Of a DNA stretch of 64,000 nt, positions 23,135 through 33,675 are shown in pieces. Position numbers and translations under genes: made by a program. A model generated the notes under the pieces. It was not told the DNA's origin. It worked only from the letters and a program-made list of their open reading frames with translations, and ran no database searches. Within the stretch, counting starts at the first letter, position 1; every line of letters begins with the position of its first letter. The DNA comes from Budorcas taxicolor (taxonomy: Eukaryota > Chordata > Mammalia > Artiodactyla > Bovidae). Location: positions 158,520,004-158,584,003 of the forward strand of contig NC_068911.1 in the NCBI RefSeq assembly GCF_023091745.1, in the 5' to 3' direction.

Positions 23135-23580
23135 TTGTGTACTGGGTTGAATAGTGTCTCCCCACTTTTTTTAGAACCTTAAAATCTGGCCTTATTTGGA
23201 AATACATTCATTATGCATGTAATTGGTTAAGATAATGTCATATTGGAGTAGAATGAGCCCTCGGTTCAACATGACTAGTGTCCTTGCAAGAGAGGGTAAG
23301 AGACACAGAGACAAAACTTGGAGGGAAGACAGACAAGTGAAGACCAAAGCAGAGCTTGAAGTTACACTGATGCAAGTCGAGGAACACCTAGGGCTTCTAG
23401 AAATTGGAAGAGGCAAGGAAGGAACTTCCTGTAGAGGCTGAGATGGGAAAATGATCCTGCCAACATGTTGATATTGGACTTTTAATCTACAGCACAGTCA
23501 GATAACAAATTTCCTTTGTTCTAAGTCATCCAATTTTGGGCACTTTGCTTATAGTATCCCTAGGAAATGAATACGGCTTG
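23135..23580 (+). mobile_element. MLT1 (MaLR) LTR
   Basis: Full-length-looking MLT1C/D-type LTR: gggttgaatagtgtctcccc, ggccttatttggaaatac, gtccttgcaagagagggtaagagacacagag, ggaagaggcaaggaagg, and an end resembling atagtatccctaggaaatgaatac. Confidence 0.8.
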
Positions 23581-23619
23581 CCTCTGATTTTCAGCCAAAG
23601 TGAGCATTAGCAGCTTACC

Positions 23620-24372
23620 ATTCTATAGGCTCAGATATGCAGATGACACCACCCTTATGGCAGAAAATAAAGAGGAACTAAAGATCCTCTTGATGAAATT
23701 GAAAGAGGAGAGTGAAAAATCTGGCTTAAAACTCAACATTTAAAAAACTAAGATCAAGGCATCTGGTCCCATCACTCCATAATGAATAGATGGGGAAACA
23801 ATGGAAACAGTGACAGCCTTTATTTTATTGGGCTCCAAAATCACAGCAGATGGTGACTGCTCCTTGGAAGGAAAGGTATGACAAAACCAGACAGCATATT
23901 AAAAAGCAGAGACTTTACTTTGCCAACAAACATCCATCTAGTCAAAGCTATGGTTTTTCCAGTTGCCATGTATGGATGTGAGAGTCAGACTATAAGGAAA
24001 GCTGAGGGCTGAAGAATTGATGCTTTTGAACTGTGGTGTTGGAGAAGACTCTTGAGAGTCCCTTGGACTGCAGGGAGATCCAGCCCATCCATCCTAAAGG
24101 AAATCAGTCCTGATTATTCATTGGAAGGACTGATGCTGAAGCTGAAGCTCTAATCCTTTGGCCAACTGATGTGAAGAACTGACTCATTGGAAAATACCTT
24201 GATGCTGGGAAAGATTGAAGGCAGGAGAAGGGGACGACAGAGGATGAGATAGTTGGATGACATCATGGACTTGATGGAGTTGAGTTTGAGCAAGCTCTGG
24301 GAGTTGGTGATGGACAGGGAAGCCTGGCATGCTGTAGTCCATGGGGTTGCAAAGAATAGGACACAACTGAAA
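23620..24372 (+). mobile_element. BovB LINE 3' fragment (first of tandem pair)
   Basis: Begins in the RT at the YADD region (tcagatatgcagatgacaccacccttatgg) and runs to the 3' end near ggacacaactga. It contains stops and deletions, for example a missing segment after cagatggtgactgctcc. Confidence 0.9.
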
Positions 24373-24850
24373 GTCCGTCTAGTCAAGGATATGGTTTTCC
24401 CAGTGGTCATGTATGGATTTGAGAATTGGACTGTGAAGAAAGCTGAGTGCCGAAGAATTGATGCTTTTGAACTGTGGTATTGGAGAAGACTCTTGAGAGT
24501 CCCTTGGACTGCAAGGAGATCCAACCAGTCCATTCTGAAGGAGATCAGCCCTGGGTGTTCATTGGAAGGACTGATGTTGAAGCTGAAACTCCAATATCTT
24601 AGCCACCTGATGTGAAGAGCTGACTCATTGGAAAAGACTCTGATGCTGGGAAGGATTGGGGGCAGGAGGAGAAGGGGACGACAGAGGATGAGATGGCTGG
24701 ATGGCATCACTGACTCGATGGACGGGAGTCTGAGTGAACTCCAGGAGTTGGTGATGGACAGGGAGGCCTGGCACGCTGCGATTCATGGAGTCGCAAAGAG
24801 TCGGACACGACTGAGCAACTGAACTGAACTGAGCTGAACTGAACTGAAAC
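24373..24850 (+). mobile_element. BovB LINE 3' fragment (second of tandem pair)
   Basis: Restarts abruptly at gtccgtctagtcaaggatatgg and runs to a (CTGAA)n tail at about 24,818-24,848. Same orientation as the first copy and joined to its tail. A 120-codon frame (24,253-24,615) crosses the junction but is only BovB tail sequence. Confidence 0.92.
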
Positions 24851-25056
24851 AAAGATCCATCAATCCCTTAATGGTAAACAAAAGACTCAATCTTGCCCTC
24901 AAGTGAAATCCAAACATTAAACAGCATCAGTGAGCCACCCAAGGCAACAAGTTCTCCCACCAAGACACAGAATTAACCAACAGTGTGTTCCAGTGACCCC
25001 TAATTTTCTTTCTGCTTGCTAACTCTTACATCAAGTAATGTCAACAAGTAATTGCT

Positions 25057-25093
25057 TCTCTTCAGTTCAGTTCAGTTCAGTTGCTCAGTCGTG
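25057..25093 (-). mobile_element. BovB terminal scrap, (TTCAG)n
   Basis: cttcagttcagttcagttcagttgctcagtcg is only the last few tens of bases of an antisense BovB tail. It sits at the edge of the ERV LTR. Confidence 0.7.
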
Positions 25094-25693
25094 TCCTCTT
25101 ACCTTATGTCAAAACCACAAAAGCTGGTGAAACCGTTTACCTCAGTTTTGGACTCGATCCCAGCCAAAATCCAGCTTGAAACTTGAACCCACATGGCTGG
25201 GACTCAAACCCGGCCAAAACCTGTGGTACCTGTTTTCAGGGCCTATTAAGCTCAGGTTCTTGATGTCTCATTGCAGAAAGAATTCAGTGAGAGACAAAGT
25301 GATAGGTAAGAAGTGGATTTATTCAGATTGAGAGAGACGCACACTCCACAGACGAGTCTGGGCCATCGCAGAGTGGCCTTGAAATGTGGTGTGGTTAGTT
25401 TTTATAGGCTGGGTAATTTCATATGCTAATGAATGGGAGGATTATTCCAACTATTTTTGGGAAGGGGTAGACATTTCCAGAATTTGGGCCACCGCCCACT
25501 CCTTGGTCTTTTGACAGTGCCTTGGAACTGTCATGGCACAGCTGGGTGTGTGTCATTTCACTTGCTGATCCAGGATCAAGGTCTAGTCTTGTCTGCCATC
25601 TTAATCCCTCTTGGTTCTAATTGGTTTATGTTGTGCCCTCAGGCTATGTCATTCTTTTCAAAAGTTGTGTCCTCCCCCTTCCCTCCTGTTACA
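25094..25693 (-). mobile_element. Endogenous retrovirus 3' LTR (antisense)
   Basis: On the minus strand the element starts TGTAACA (25,693-25,687) directly after a purine tract read as GAGGGGGGA, a polypurine-tract arrangement. A TATA box lies near 25,399-25,406, an octamer-like ATTAGCATA at about 25,421-25,429, and the AATAAA hexamer at 25,323-25,318. Length about 600 bp. The U5 end is taken as the TGT at 25,094 but is uncertain. A class I (gamma-like) ERV is inferred from the adjoining pol relic. Confidence 0.7.
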
Positions 25694-26700
25694 TCCCCCC
25701 TCAGAGATTTTACTCAAATATTCTTATAGGAAGCAGAAGGGCGAAGGTCCATCTTCTGTAATTGCTTCAAGGCTGAGTTAGAGGCATTGACCCTACCTAT
25801 CAGGGAGTCAAAATCTCTGGATAAAATCAGGGAGTAAAAATCTAGGGGCCCACGAGCAGGGAAGCTCCTTGTTTTAGTCCTCAAGTCCTACATAGCCATC
25901 ATCTTGATGTATAACTATTGTAACTGGTTCCTTAGCCTTCCCATGTATCTTCTTGATGATGAAGCATTTTTTGTATCAGCACCAGTATCCAGAAATATCT
26001 ATAAATGACAAAATACTCAAAAGGCATGGTCAAACATGTGACTATAGTGTACGATAAAGCTTGGTTACAATAACCAGAATTACACATGATCACAATTAGC
26101 ATAACATACCAAATAACCCTGGTTAAATATTTCTCTTTGAGATAACTTAGGAGCCCTCTAACTAACATCTCAAAGTTAGTTTTTAGCCACATAAGATCAT
26201 AAGTCACTGTGAGACAATACTTAATCCTGTGAGTCTGAGTGAACCCTGGGAGTTGGTGATGGACAGGGAGGCCTGGCGTGCTGCGATTCATGGGGTCACA
26301 AAGAGTCGAACATGACTGAGCAACTGAACTGAACTGAACTGAACTGAACTGAACCTAAAGGGTTTTTTTCCCTAAAGATTTCAAAAGCAAATACAAAATA
26401 CTTACAGGCAAAAAAACTCATCTCAATCTGTTTGTCAAAAGCAGCATTTCAAGAATACTTTGGAGGGAGAAATCAAATCCAGTCTTGTCCTAGCCCATTC
26501 CTAACAAAACCCATTTACCCAACTAATCCTGATAATGTGTAACTCTTTGCCTAATTTAACCACATCAAAAAGCTTAAACCACTTTCAATATCAGATATCA
26601 GTTTTGCCCTGAATATTTTCCAGGTGACATGAGCCTGAAATTCATTCCGGCCTGATTGTGTATTTTTGAGTATTTGTATGAGTATTTAATTTCTCTTAAG
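25694..26700 (-). pseudogene. ERV region between pol and 3' LTR (degraded env)
   Basis: Position between the integrase-like relic and the 3' LTR implies env. No long frame survives: stops occur throughout and the region is split by a BovB tail at 26,228-26,355. The identification rests on gene order rather than on motifs. Confidence 0.45.
26228..26355 (+). mobile_element. BovB 3' tail inserted in ERV
   Basis: gagtgaaccctgggagttggtgatggac, gcctggcgtgctgcgattcatgg, and a pure (CTGAA)n run at about 26,322-26,352. Confidence 0.92.
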
Positions 26701-27433
26701 TCAATTAGAACTGCTTTATGAATTAATTTTTGGCAATATCATACATCTATAACACACATATAGACATATGAATGCACAGAGGCCTCATAGCTCTTGTTAC
26801 AGAATTTCAGCCATGATCTTGAGAACCCAAACCATTTCCCCAGAATAGCTTTTAAATCTGGGAGAGTTTCATTATCATTTTGTATATACTGAGGTAATCT
26901 GAAAGGTGGTATTATCTTTTGAAGCAAGTTCTTTGTTACTTCTAAGGCCTTTTCTAGCCATGTGGGAAAACTCTCTACCCATCCAGTGAATGTGCTTACC
27001 TTTAAGACTTCAGCATCTGAGTAAAATCAATTGGCCAGTTCTTCATTTTGTTTCCTTGGTGTTGAATGGGTCTACATCATGGAGGAGGGGTGGTATTGTT
27101 CTTGGATTATTTTGTAACCATGTGTCACATGGTTTGGTAATCAGAAAGTGAAAGTGAAGTTGCTCAGTCGTGTCCGACTCTTTGCGACCCCATGGACTGT
27201 AGCCTACCAGGCTCCTCCCGTCATGGGATTCTCCGGACAAGAGTACTGGAGTGGGTTGCCATTTCCTTCTCCAGGGAATCTTCCCGACCCAGGGATCAAA
27301 CCCTGGTCTCCTGCATTCCAGGCAGACGCTTTAACCTCTGAGCCACCAGGGAAGTCCTTGGTAATCAGGGCCACCATCATTTTATTCCTTTAAAGATCAG
27401 CTGGAGAAGGGATAGGCTACCCATGACAGCATT
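26701..27433 (-). pseudogene. ERV pol (integrase region) relic
   Basis: The minus strand, read around 27,030-26,730, gives FTGWVESFP followed by a lysine-rich helix and LLQKIIPPFRLPQ-like residues, the layout of a retroviral integrase core. The frame at 26,927-26,739 (62 aa) covers part of it. Stops and frame shifts are frequent, the N-terminal part is split by a Bov-tA SINE (27,145-27,357), and no gag or 5' LTR is seen. Non-functional. Confidence 0.65.
27134..27368 (-). mobile_element. Bov-tA SINE with 11-bp target duplication
   Basis: Antisense copy with little divergence (gaaagtgaaagtgaagttgctcagtcgtgtccgactctttgcgacc). Flanked by TTGGTAATCAG (27,134-27,144 and 27,358-27,368). Inserted into the ERV pol relic. 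Confidence 0.96.
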
Positions 27434-27630
27434 CTTGGGCCTGTGGCTCAGCTGGTAAAAATCCACCTGCAATGCAGGAGACCTGGGTTTGATCCCTGGG
27501 TTGGGAAGATCCCCTGGAGAAGGGAACAGTTACCCACTCCAGTATTCTGGCCTGGAGAATTCCATGGATTGTATAGTCCACGGGGTTGCAAAGAGTCAGA
27601 CATGGCTGGGTGACTTTCACTTTCACCCAC
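27434..27630 (+). mobile_element. Bov-tA SINE
   Basis: Sense copy: gggcctgtggctcagctggt head, gggtttgatccctgg B-box, ends gactttcactttcaccc. Forms the upstream boundary of the recognised ERV sequence. Confidence 0.93.
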
Positions 27631-28417
27631 AAACAACCTTTGTAGTAAATTCCAAAGAGCTTTCCAAAGAATTTCACATCTGTAGTGAGCAGTTGCACTA
27701 GAACTTGAAAAGTTGAGGAGAAATATGAAATCTACTAAATGCATAATTTGCTCCCTGCATGTTATTCTTCTTTAACTCTTTAATAAAAATTAAAATTACA
27801 TGCTTTCAAGATAAATGAAAAATCATTACTAAGATTAAATTTACAGAAGAAAAACCAAAACTCTTTGGAAGAGAAATTCTGTTTATCAAGAGCTTTTCAA
27901 TCACATAAATCTGAAATTGCATTTATATTAAGTAAATGAGACAGTTAATTGGTTGAAGGATTTGAAATGGAAATTCTAAATCACTCTTTTTATATTTCAG
28001 ACTATCAGGATCTTTATATTTGCACAGTGCATATACAATTTATGCAAATGAGATAACTCATGCATGCTTCATATAAATACAGAAGTTTGTGATTATAATT
28101 ACAGGTTTTTCTTTTACTTTCTTTACAAATCGTTTTGGAGCTTGAAAAAGGTAAGAAGCACACAAAAGATTAGAGAATAATGTAACAATTACTTGCACAG
28201 CTACTCCCTAACATTAAAAAACTTTGTAATATTTCTGTGTAATATTATTATGAATAAAATACCTAAAGCATTACTGACCAAACTCTAGGCTTTCTTTATT
28301 TGCTTCTTGAGCCCTTAGAGGCCATCAGCAGCATGTCTCCCTTTAGTCTTTTTCTCCCTGTTATTTATAGTTCCTTGGTTATGTATTTGTAAATACATAT
28401 GTATTTGATTTTATTCA
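27631..28417. other. Unique AT-rich sequence
   Basis: No gene or repeat recognised. Confidence 0.5.
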
Positions 28418-28667
28418 ATTTTACTACTAAATGGAGCTTCCCATGTGGCTCAGTTGGTAAAGAATCCATTGGCCAATGAAGGAGACTCAAGAGATATGGG
28501 TTCAATCTGTGGGTTGGGAAGATCCCCTGGAGAAGGAAATGGCAATCCACTCCAGTATTCTTACCTGGAAAATCCCGTGGAGAAAGGAACTTGCTGGGCT
28601 ACAGTCCATGGGATTGCAGAGACTTGGACATGACTGAGCACAAATAAGGACCGATTTTACTACTAAA
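28418..28667 (+). mobile_element. Bov-tA SINE with 14-bp target duplication
   Basis: Sense copy flanked by identical ATTTTACTACTAAA (28,418-28,431 and 28,654-28,667). Confidence 0.96.
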
Positions 28668-29644
28668 GTAGGATTCTATCATTTGAATATAAAATAGTTT
28701 CTTTTAGATATTTCCCAAATCATAAATTATTTACTTATTCCTCAGTATTGATAATATTGAGGGTATTATAATATTTTAAATATTATACATGATGTATGTT
28801 TTTCCTTTCATATTTGATAAATGGTATTGTTGGGATGAGGAAATTACAATTTTTATATGTTAGCCTTCCTGATAATAATTCTGTTCTTATTAGTTTTAAC
28901 TTTTTTTTTCTGGAGAATATTGTAAGCTTTCTATTTAGGCAATAATATCATTTGCATTAAAAAAGAGTTTTTCTCATTCTTTCTTTGAACTGCTTATTGA
29001 ATGACTTGATATCTCTATGGAGGAGACATAATGTCATGTTTCCAGTAGGGTGGAGTGTTCCTGACATTAACAGGAATGTTTCTGATGCTACAAAAATAAG
29101 CATAATGGTCTTTAGGAGCACAACATTCTAGTAAGTTACTATTATATATTTCTTCAGAGCCAGGCCAATAGGAGAAAGATACTGAGAGATTCTAAAGTCT
29201 TGGTAGGAAAAAAAAATTTCAACACTTTATGACCTGAGAAAGATATAACTTGGAGCTATTTTTCATAGAAAAATGTGTAATATATATGCTAGTTAATGAC
29301 ATGAAGAATCTTTTCATACAGTTCATCTTGGACATAACTAACACAGAGAGAAGATTTTTTAAACAATCCTCTTCAATATATCTATAATTTATCTACTAAT
29401 TATAAAGTTCAATGAATGATAATTTTGATAGCAAAATAACACGATGTTTTATTTTCCTTAGCTTCCTATAATAATCCTATAAATACAAATAAATAAATCA
29501 TAATTTTATCTGTTGATCTTAATTTATTTCGAGATAATTTATTACATTTACTTTTAGCCTTTTTAAGAATGTTTGTTTAAGACCATCACATATTTTTCTA
29601 TTTTAAGCACTGCTTAAGCATATCCCACAAGTTTTAACATGAAA
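28668..29644. other. Unique AT-rich sequence
   Basis: No gene or repeat family recognised. Confidence 0.5.
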
Positions 29645-29776
29645 ATGAAAATTTTAGTCACTCGGTCATGTCTGGCTCTTTGTTATCCCATGGACTGTAG
29701 CTCTCCAGGCTCCTCTGTCCATGGATTTCTGCAGGCAAGAATACTGGAGTTGGTTGCCGCTTCCTCCTCCAGTGAT
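29645..29776 (-). mobile_element. Bov-tA SINE, truncated
   Basis: Antisense body from gaaaattttagtcactcgg to cgcttcctcctccag. The tRNA-derived head is missing. Confidence 0.88.
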
Positions 29777-30302
29777 GCTTTTATTATATTTTATTTTTAA
29801 ATATTAAAATTTAAAGATATCTGCCTTATCTATCATGTCATTGTAGTCCATTATTCCTGACCCCCACAATGAATGATATAATCACTAAGCTAAATTCATA
29901 TTGATCACTCTCTTGTGCTTATTTATACTTTTAGTATGTACATATACATTGTTCCCTTAACCTGCAGCTGCTTGCCCTTCAATCACAACACTTATAAAAC
30001 GCAATTATTAATTTAGTTTTTTGAGGAGCACTAGGTGATATGCAAACTATTTCTATTGTAAGTGAGCTTTTGCATTTTTGTCATTTTTATATAAATGTTT
30101 TATATACATGCTGAGAGGTCTCCTATTAAGTTGGTATAGAAGTAACTTGTTTTGCATTGTTGAACTTTGCCATTTGACACTGGAATACATTCTTAAATAA
30201 ATGGCATTATAGTTCATTTTAATGTGCATTTCTTGTTTTAAGTTTTTTGTTAATAAATTATTACTCGCTGTTTATTTTATATGTATTTTTTGACTATGGA
30301 AT

Positions 30303-31686
30303 CCTTTGGATAATAGAAAAAGAAAGAGAAATCCAGAAAAAACATCTACTTCTGCTTTATTGATTATGCCAAAGCCTTAGACTGTGTAGATCACAACAAA
30401 ATGCTCAATGCTCAAAATTCTCCAAGCCAGGCTTCAACAGTACATGAACCGTGAACTTCCAGATGTTCAAAGTGGATTTAGAAAAGGCAGAGAAACCAGA
30501 GATAAAGTTGCCAATATCCATTGGATCATCAAGAAAGCAAGAGAGTTCTAGAAAAACATCTGCTTCATTGACTACGCCAAAGCCTTTGACTGTGTGGATC
30601 ACAACAAACTGTGGAAAATGCTTAAAGAGATGGGAATACCAGATCACAGTACCTGCCTCCTGAGAAATCTGTATACGGGTCAAGAAGCAACAGTTAGAAC
30701 CAAACATGGAACAACACACTGGTTCCAAATAAGGAAAGGAGTACATCAAGGCTGTATATTGTCACCTTGCTTATATAACTTATATGGAGAGTACATCATG
30801 AGAACTGCTGGACTGGATGAAGCACAAGCTGTAATCAAGATTGCCAGGAGAATTATCAGTAACTTCAGATATGCAAATGACACCACCCTTATGGCAAAAT
30901 GCGAAGAAGAACTAGAGAGCCTCTTGATGAAAGTGAAAGAGGATAGTGAAAAGTTGGCTTAAAACTCAATATTCAGAAAACTAAGATCATGGCATTCAGT
31001 TCCATCACTTCATGGCAAATAGATGGGGAAACAATGGAAACAGTGACAGACTTTATTTTGGGGGGATTCCACAGTCACTGCAGATGGTGACTGCAGCCAT
31101 GAAATTAAAAGACGCTTGCTCCTTGGAAGAAAAGCTATGTCCAACCTAGACAGCATATTAAAAAGCAGAGACATTACTTTGTCAACAAATGTCTGGCTAG
31201 TCAAAGCTATGGTTTTTCCAGTAGTCATGTATCATTGTGAAAGCTGGACTATAAAGAAAGCTGAGGGCTGAAGAATTGATGCTTTTGAACTATGGTTTTG
31301 GAGAAGACTCTTGAGAGTTCCTTGAATTGCAGGGAGATCCAACCAGTCCATCCTAAAGGAAATCAGTTCTGAATATTCATTGGAAGGACTGATGTTGAAG
31401 TTGAAGCTCCAATACTTTGGCACCTCATGCGAAGAGTTGACTCATTGGAAAAGACCCTGATGCTGGGAAAGATAGAAGGCAGCAGGAGAAGGGGATGACA
31501 GAGGATGAGATGGTTGGATGGCATCACCAACTCAATGGACATGAGTTTGGGTAAACTCCGGGAGTTGGTGATGGACAGGGAGGCCTGATGTGCTACAGTC
31601 CATGGGATCACAATGAGTCAGACACGATTGAGCAACTGAACTGAACTGAACTGAGCGACTGAACTGAACTGAACTGAGCCTTTGGA
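30303..31686 (+). mobile_element. BovB LINE inside mariner (5' insertion)
   Basis: Flanked by CCTTTGGA (30,303-30,310 and 31,679-31,686). Carries RT sequence with motif-A-like DYAKAFDCVDHNK (about 30,570-30,607), QGCILSPCLYNLY, a mutated YAND in place of YADD (ANDTTLMAK, about 30,873), the 3' region, and a (CTGAA)n tail interrupted by gagcgactgaa. About 80 bp near its 5' end (30,317-30,401) duplicates 30,532-30,606 out of order. Confidence 0.94.
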
Positions 31687-31687
31687 A

Positions 31688-32700
31688 ATGGTGTTAGACC
31701 AAAAACAAATTTACGCAATTTTCTTGTTTGAGTTGAAAATGGGTCATAAAGCAACAGAGACAACTGGCAACATGTACAATGCATTTGACTCGGGAATTGC
31801 TAATGAACACATGGTGCAATGGTAGTTCAAGAAGTTTTGCAAAGGAGACTAGAACCTTGAAAATGAGGAGTGCAGTGCCTGCTTATTGGCAGTTAACAAT
31901 GACCAACTGAAAGGATCAGCTTTACTGACAGCCCCATCTAAGTTAATCTTCTTACAGCTACACAGGAAACTGCCTAAGAATTCAGTGTCCACCATTTCAG
32001 TGTCTTTTGGGAATTGAAGCAAATTGGAATGGTGAAAAAGCTCAGTAAGTGGGTGCATCATAAGCTCAACACAAATTTTAAAAATCATAGTTTTGAAGTG
32101 TTTTATCTTATTATACACAAAAACAAACCATTTCTCAATTTGATTGTGATGTACGATGAAAAGTGGGTTTTATATGACAACCAGCAGCAAACAACACAGT
32201 GACTGGACTGAGAGGAAACTCCAAAGCATTTCTCAAAGCAAAACTTGCACCAAAAAAGGGTCATGCTCACTGTTTCGTGGTCTGCTGCTGGTCTGATTCA
32301 TTACAGCTTTTTTTAATCCTGGTGAAACCATTACATCTGAGAAGTATCCTCAAGAAATCGATGTGATGCACCCAAACTACAATGCCTGTAGCCAGCATTG
32401 TTCAACAGAAAGTACGCAATTCTTCTCCGTGATACCACCTGACTGCACATGAGACAACCAATGCTTCAAAAGTTAAACGAATTGGGCCACAAAGTTTTGC
32501 TTCATCTGCCGTATTCACCTGATGACCTGCCTGTCACCAACTGATGACCACTTCTTCAATCATCTCAATAACGTTTTGCAAAGAAAAGTCTTCTCCAACC
32601 AGCAGGACACAGAAGATGCTTTCCAAGAGTTCCTCAAATCAAAGCAGAGATTTTTATGCTACAGGAATAAATAAACCCATTTCTTGTTGGTGAAAAAAAG
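31688..32700 (+). pseudogene. Mariner transposase remnant
   Basis: Starts at an ATG at 31,688 reading MVLDQKQIYAIFLFELKMGH. Further in-order matches to SETMAR-type transposase: VQW..FKKFCKGD, KLSKWVHHKL (about 32,036), VMYDEKWVLYDNQ (about 32,147, the first catalytic Asp of the DD34D triad), NPGETITSEKYPQEIDVM (about 32,318) and NHLNNVLQRKVFSNQQD (about 32,557). Many stops and several frame shifts break it. The longest open piece is 62 codons (32,014-32,202). No function expected. Confidence 0.93.
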
Positions 32701-32752
32701 ATGTGTTTGAGCCTAGTTATAAAGATTTATAATTCAGGGTCTGAAACCATAG

Positions 32753-33661
32753 TTACTTTTTTTGTTTTGTTTTGTTTCGCTTTGTTCAGTCATTAAGTTG
32801 AGTCCGACTCTTTGTGACCCCATGGACTATAGCACATCAGACTTCTCTGTCCTTCACTATTTCCTGGAGTTTGCTCAAACTCATGTCCATTGAGTCAGTG
32901 ATGCTACCCAACCATTTCATCCTCTACCACGCCCTTCTCCACTTGACCTCAGTCTTTCCTAGCATTAGGGTCTTTTCCAGTAAGCCAGCTCTTTCCATCA
33001 AGAGTCAAAGTACTGGAGCTTCAGCTTCAGCATTAGTTCTTCTAATGAATATTCAGGGTTGATTTTCTTTAGGATTGATAGGTTTGATCTCCTTGCAGTC
33101 CAAGGGACCCTCCAGAGTCTTCTCCAGCATCACAATTCAAAAGCATCAATTCTTCAGTGCTCAGACTTTTTTATAGTCCAACTCTCACATCTGTACATGA
33201 TTACTGGAAAATCCATAGCTTTGACTAGACAGAGCTTTCTTGGCACAGTGGCATCTCTGCTTTTTAATATGCAGTTTTAATATAGGTTTGTTATAGCTTT
33301 GCTTCTGAGGAGCAAATGCCTTTTAATTTAGTGGCTGTAGTCACTGCCTGTAGTGATTTTAGAGCCCAGGAAAATAAAATCTGCCACTGTTTCCACTTTT
33401 CCCCCATCTAGCTGCCATGAAGTGATGGGACCTGATGCCAAGATCTTCCTTTTTTGAATGTTGAGTTTTAAGCCAGCTTTTTTCAGTCTCCTCTTTCACC
33501 CTCATAAGAGGCTCTTTAGTTAATCCTTTCTGCCATTCAAATAGCATCTGCATGTCTGAGATTGTACATATTTCTGCAGGCAATCTTGATTCCAGCTTGT
33601 GATTCATCCAGTCTGGCATTTCACATGATGTACTTTTCAAAGAATTTAAATAATTACTTTT
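32753..33661 (-). mobile_element. BovB LINE inside mariner 3' terminal repeat
   Basis: Antisense BovB (32,761-33,653) with its tail degraded to ttttgttttgttttgtttcgctttgttcag. Flanked by TTACTTTT (32,753-32,760 and 33,654-33,661), which is part of the mariner inverted repeat. Confidence 0.92.
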
Positions 33662-33675
33662 GTACCAACCTAATA

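Larger units (their letters stand above)
30126..33673 (+). mobile_element. Mariner (Hsmar1/SETMAR-type) element split by two BovB insertions
   Basis: The 5' terminal repeat TTAAGTTGGTATAGAAGTAA begins at 30,126 and the 3' end reads GTACCAACCTAA to 33,673. The duplicated TA target lies just outside (30,124-30,125 and 33,674-33,675). After removing two BovB insertions (30,311-31,678 and 32,761-33,653) and one copy of each target duplication, the mariner parts add to about 1.27 kb, close to the family's usual length. So this is a nearly complete cut-and-paste transposon interrupted twice later. Confidence 0.93.

Noticed and set aside
24150..24710. 186-codon minus-strand frame
   Set aside because: Antisense shadow across the two tandem BovB tails.
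31849..32118. 89-codon minus-strand frame in the mariner
   Set aside because: Antisense of the transposase pseudogene; not independently coding.
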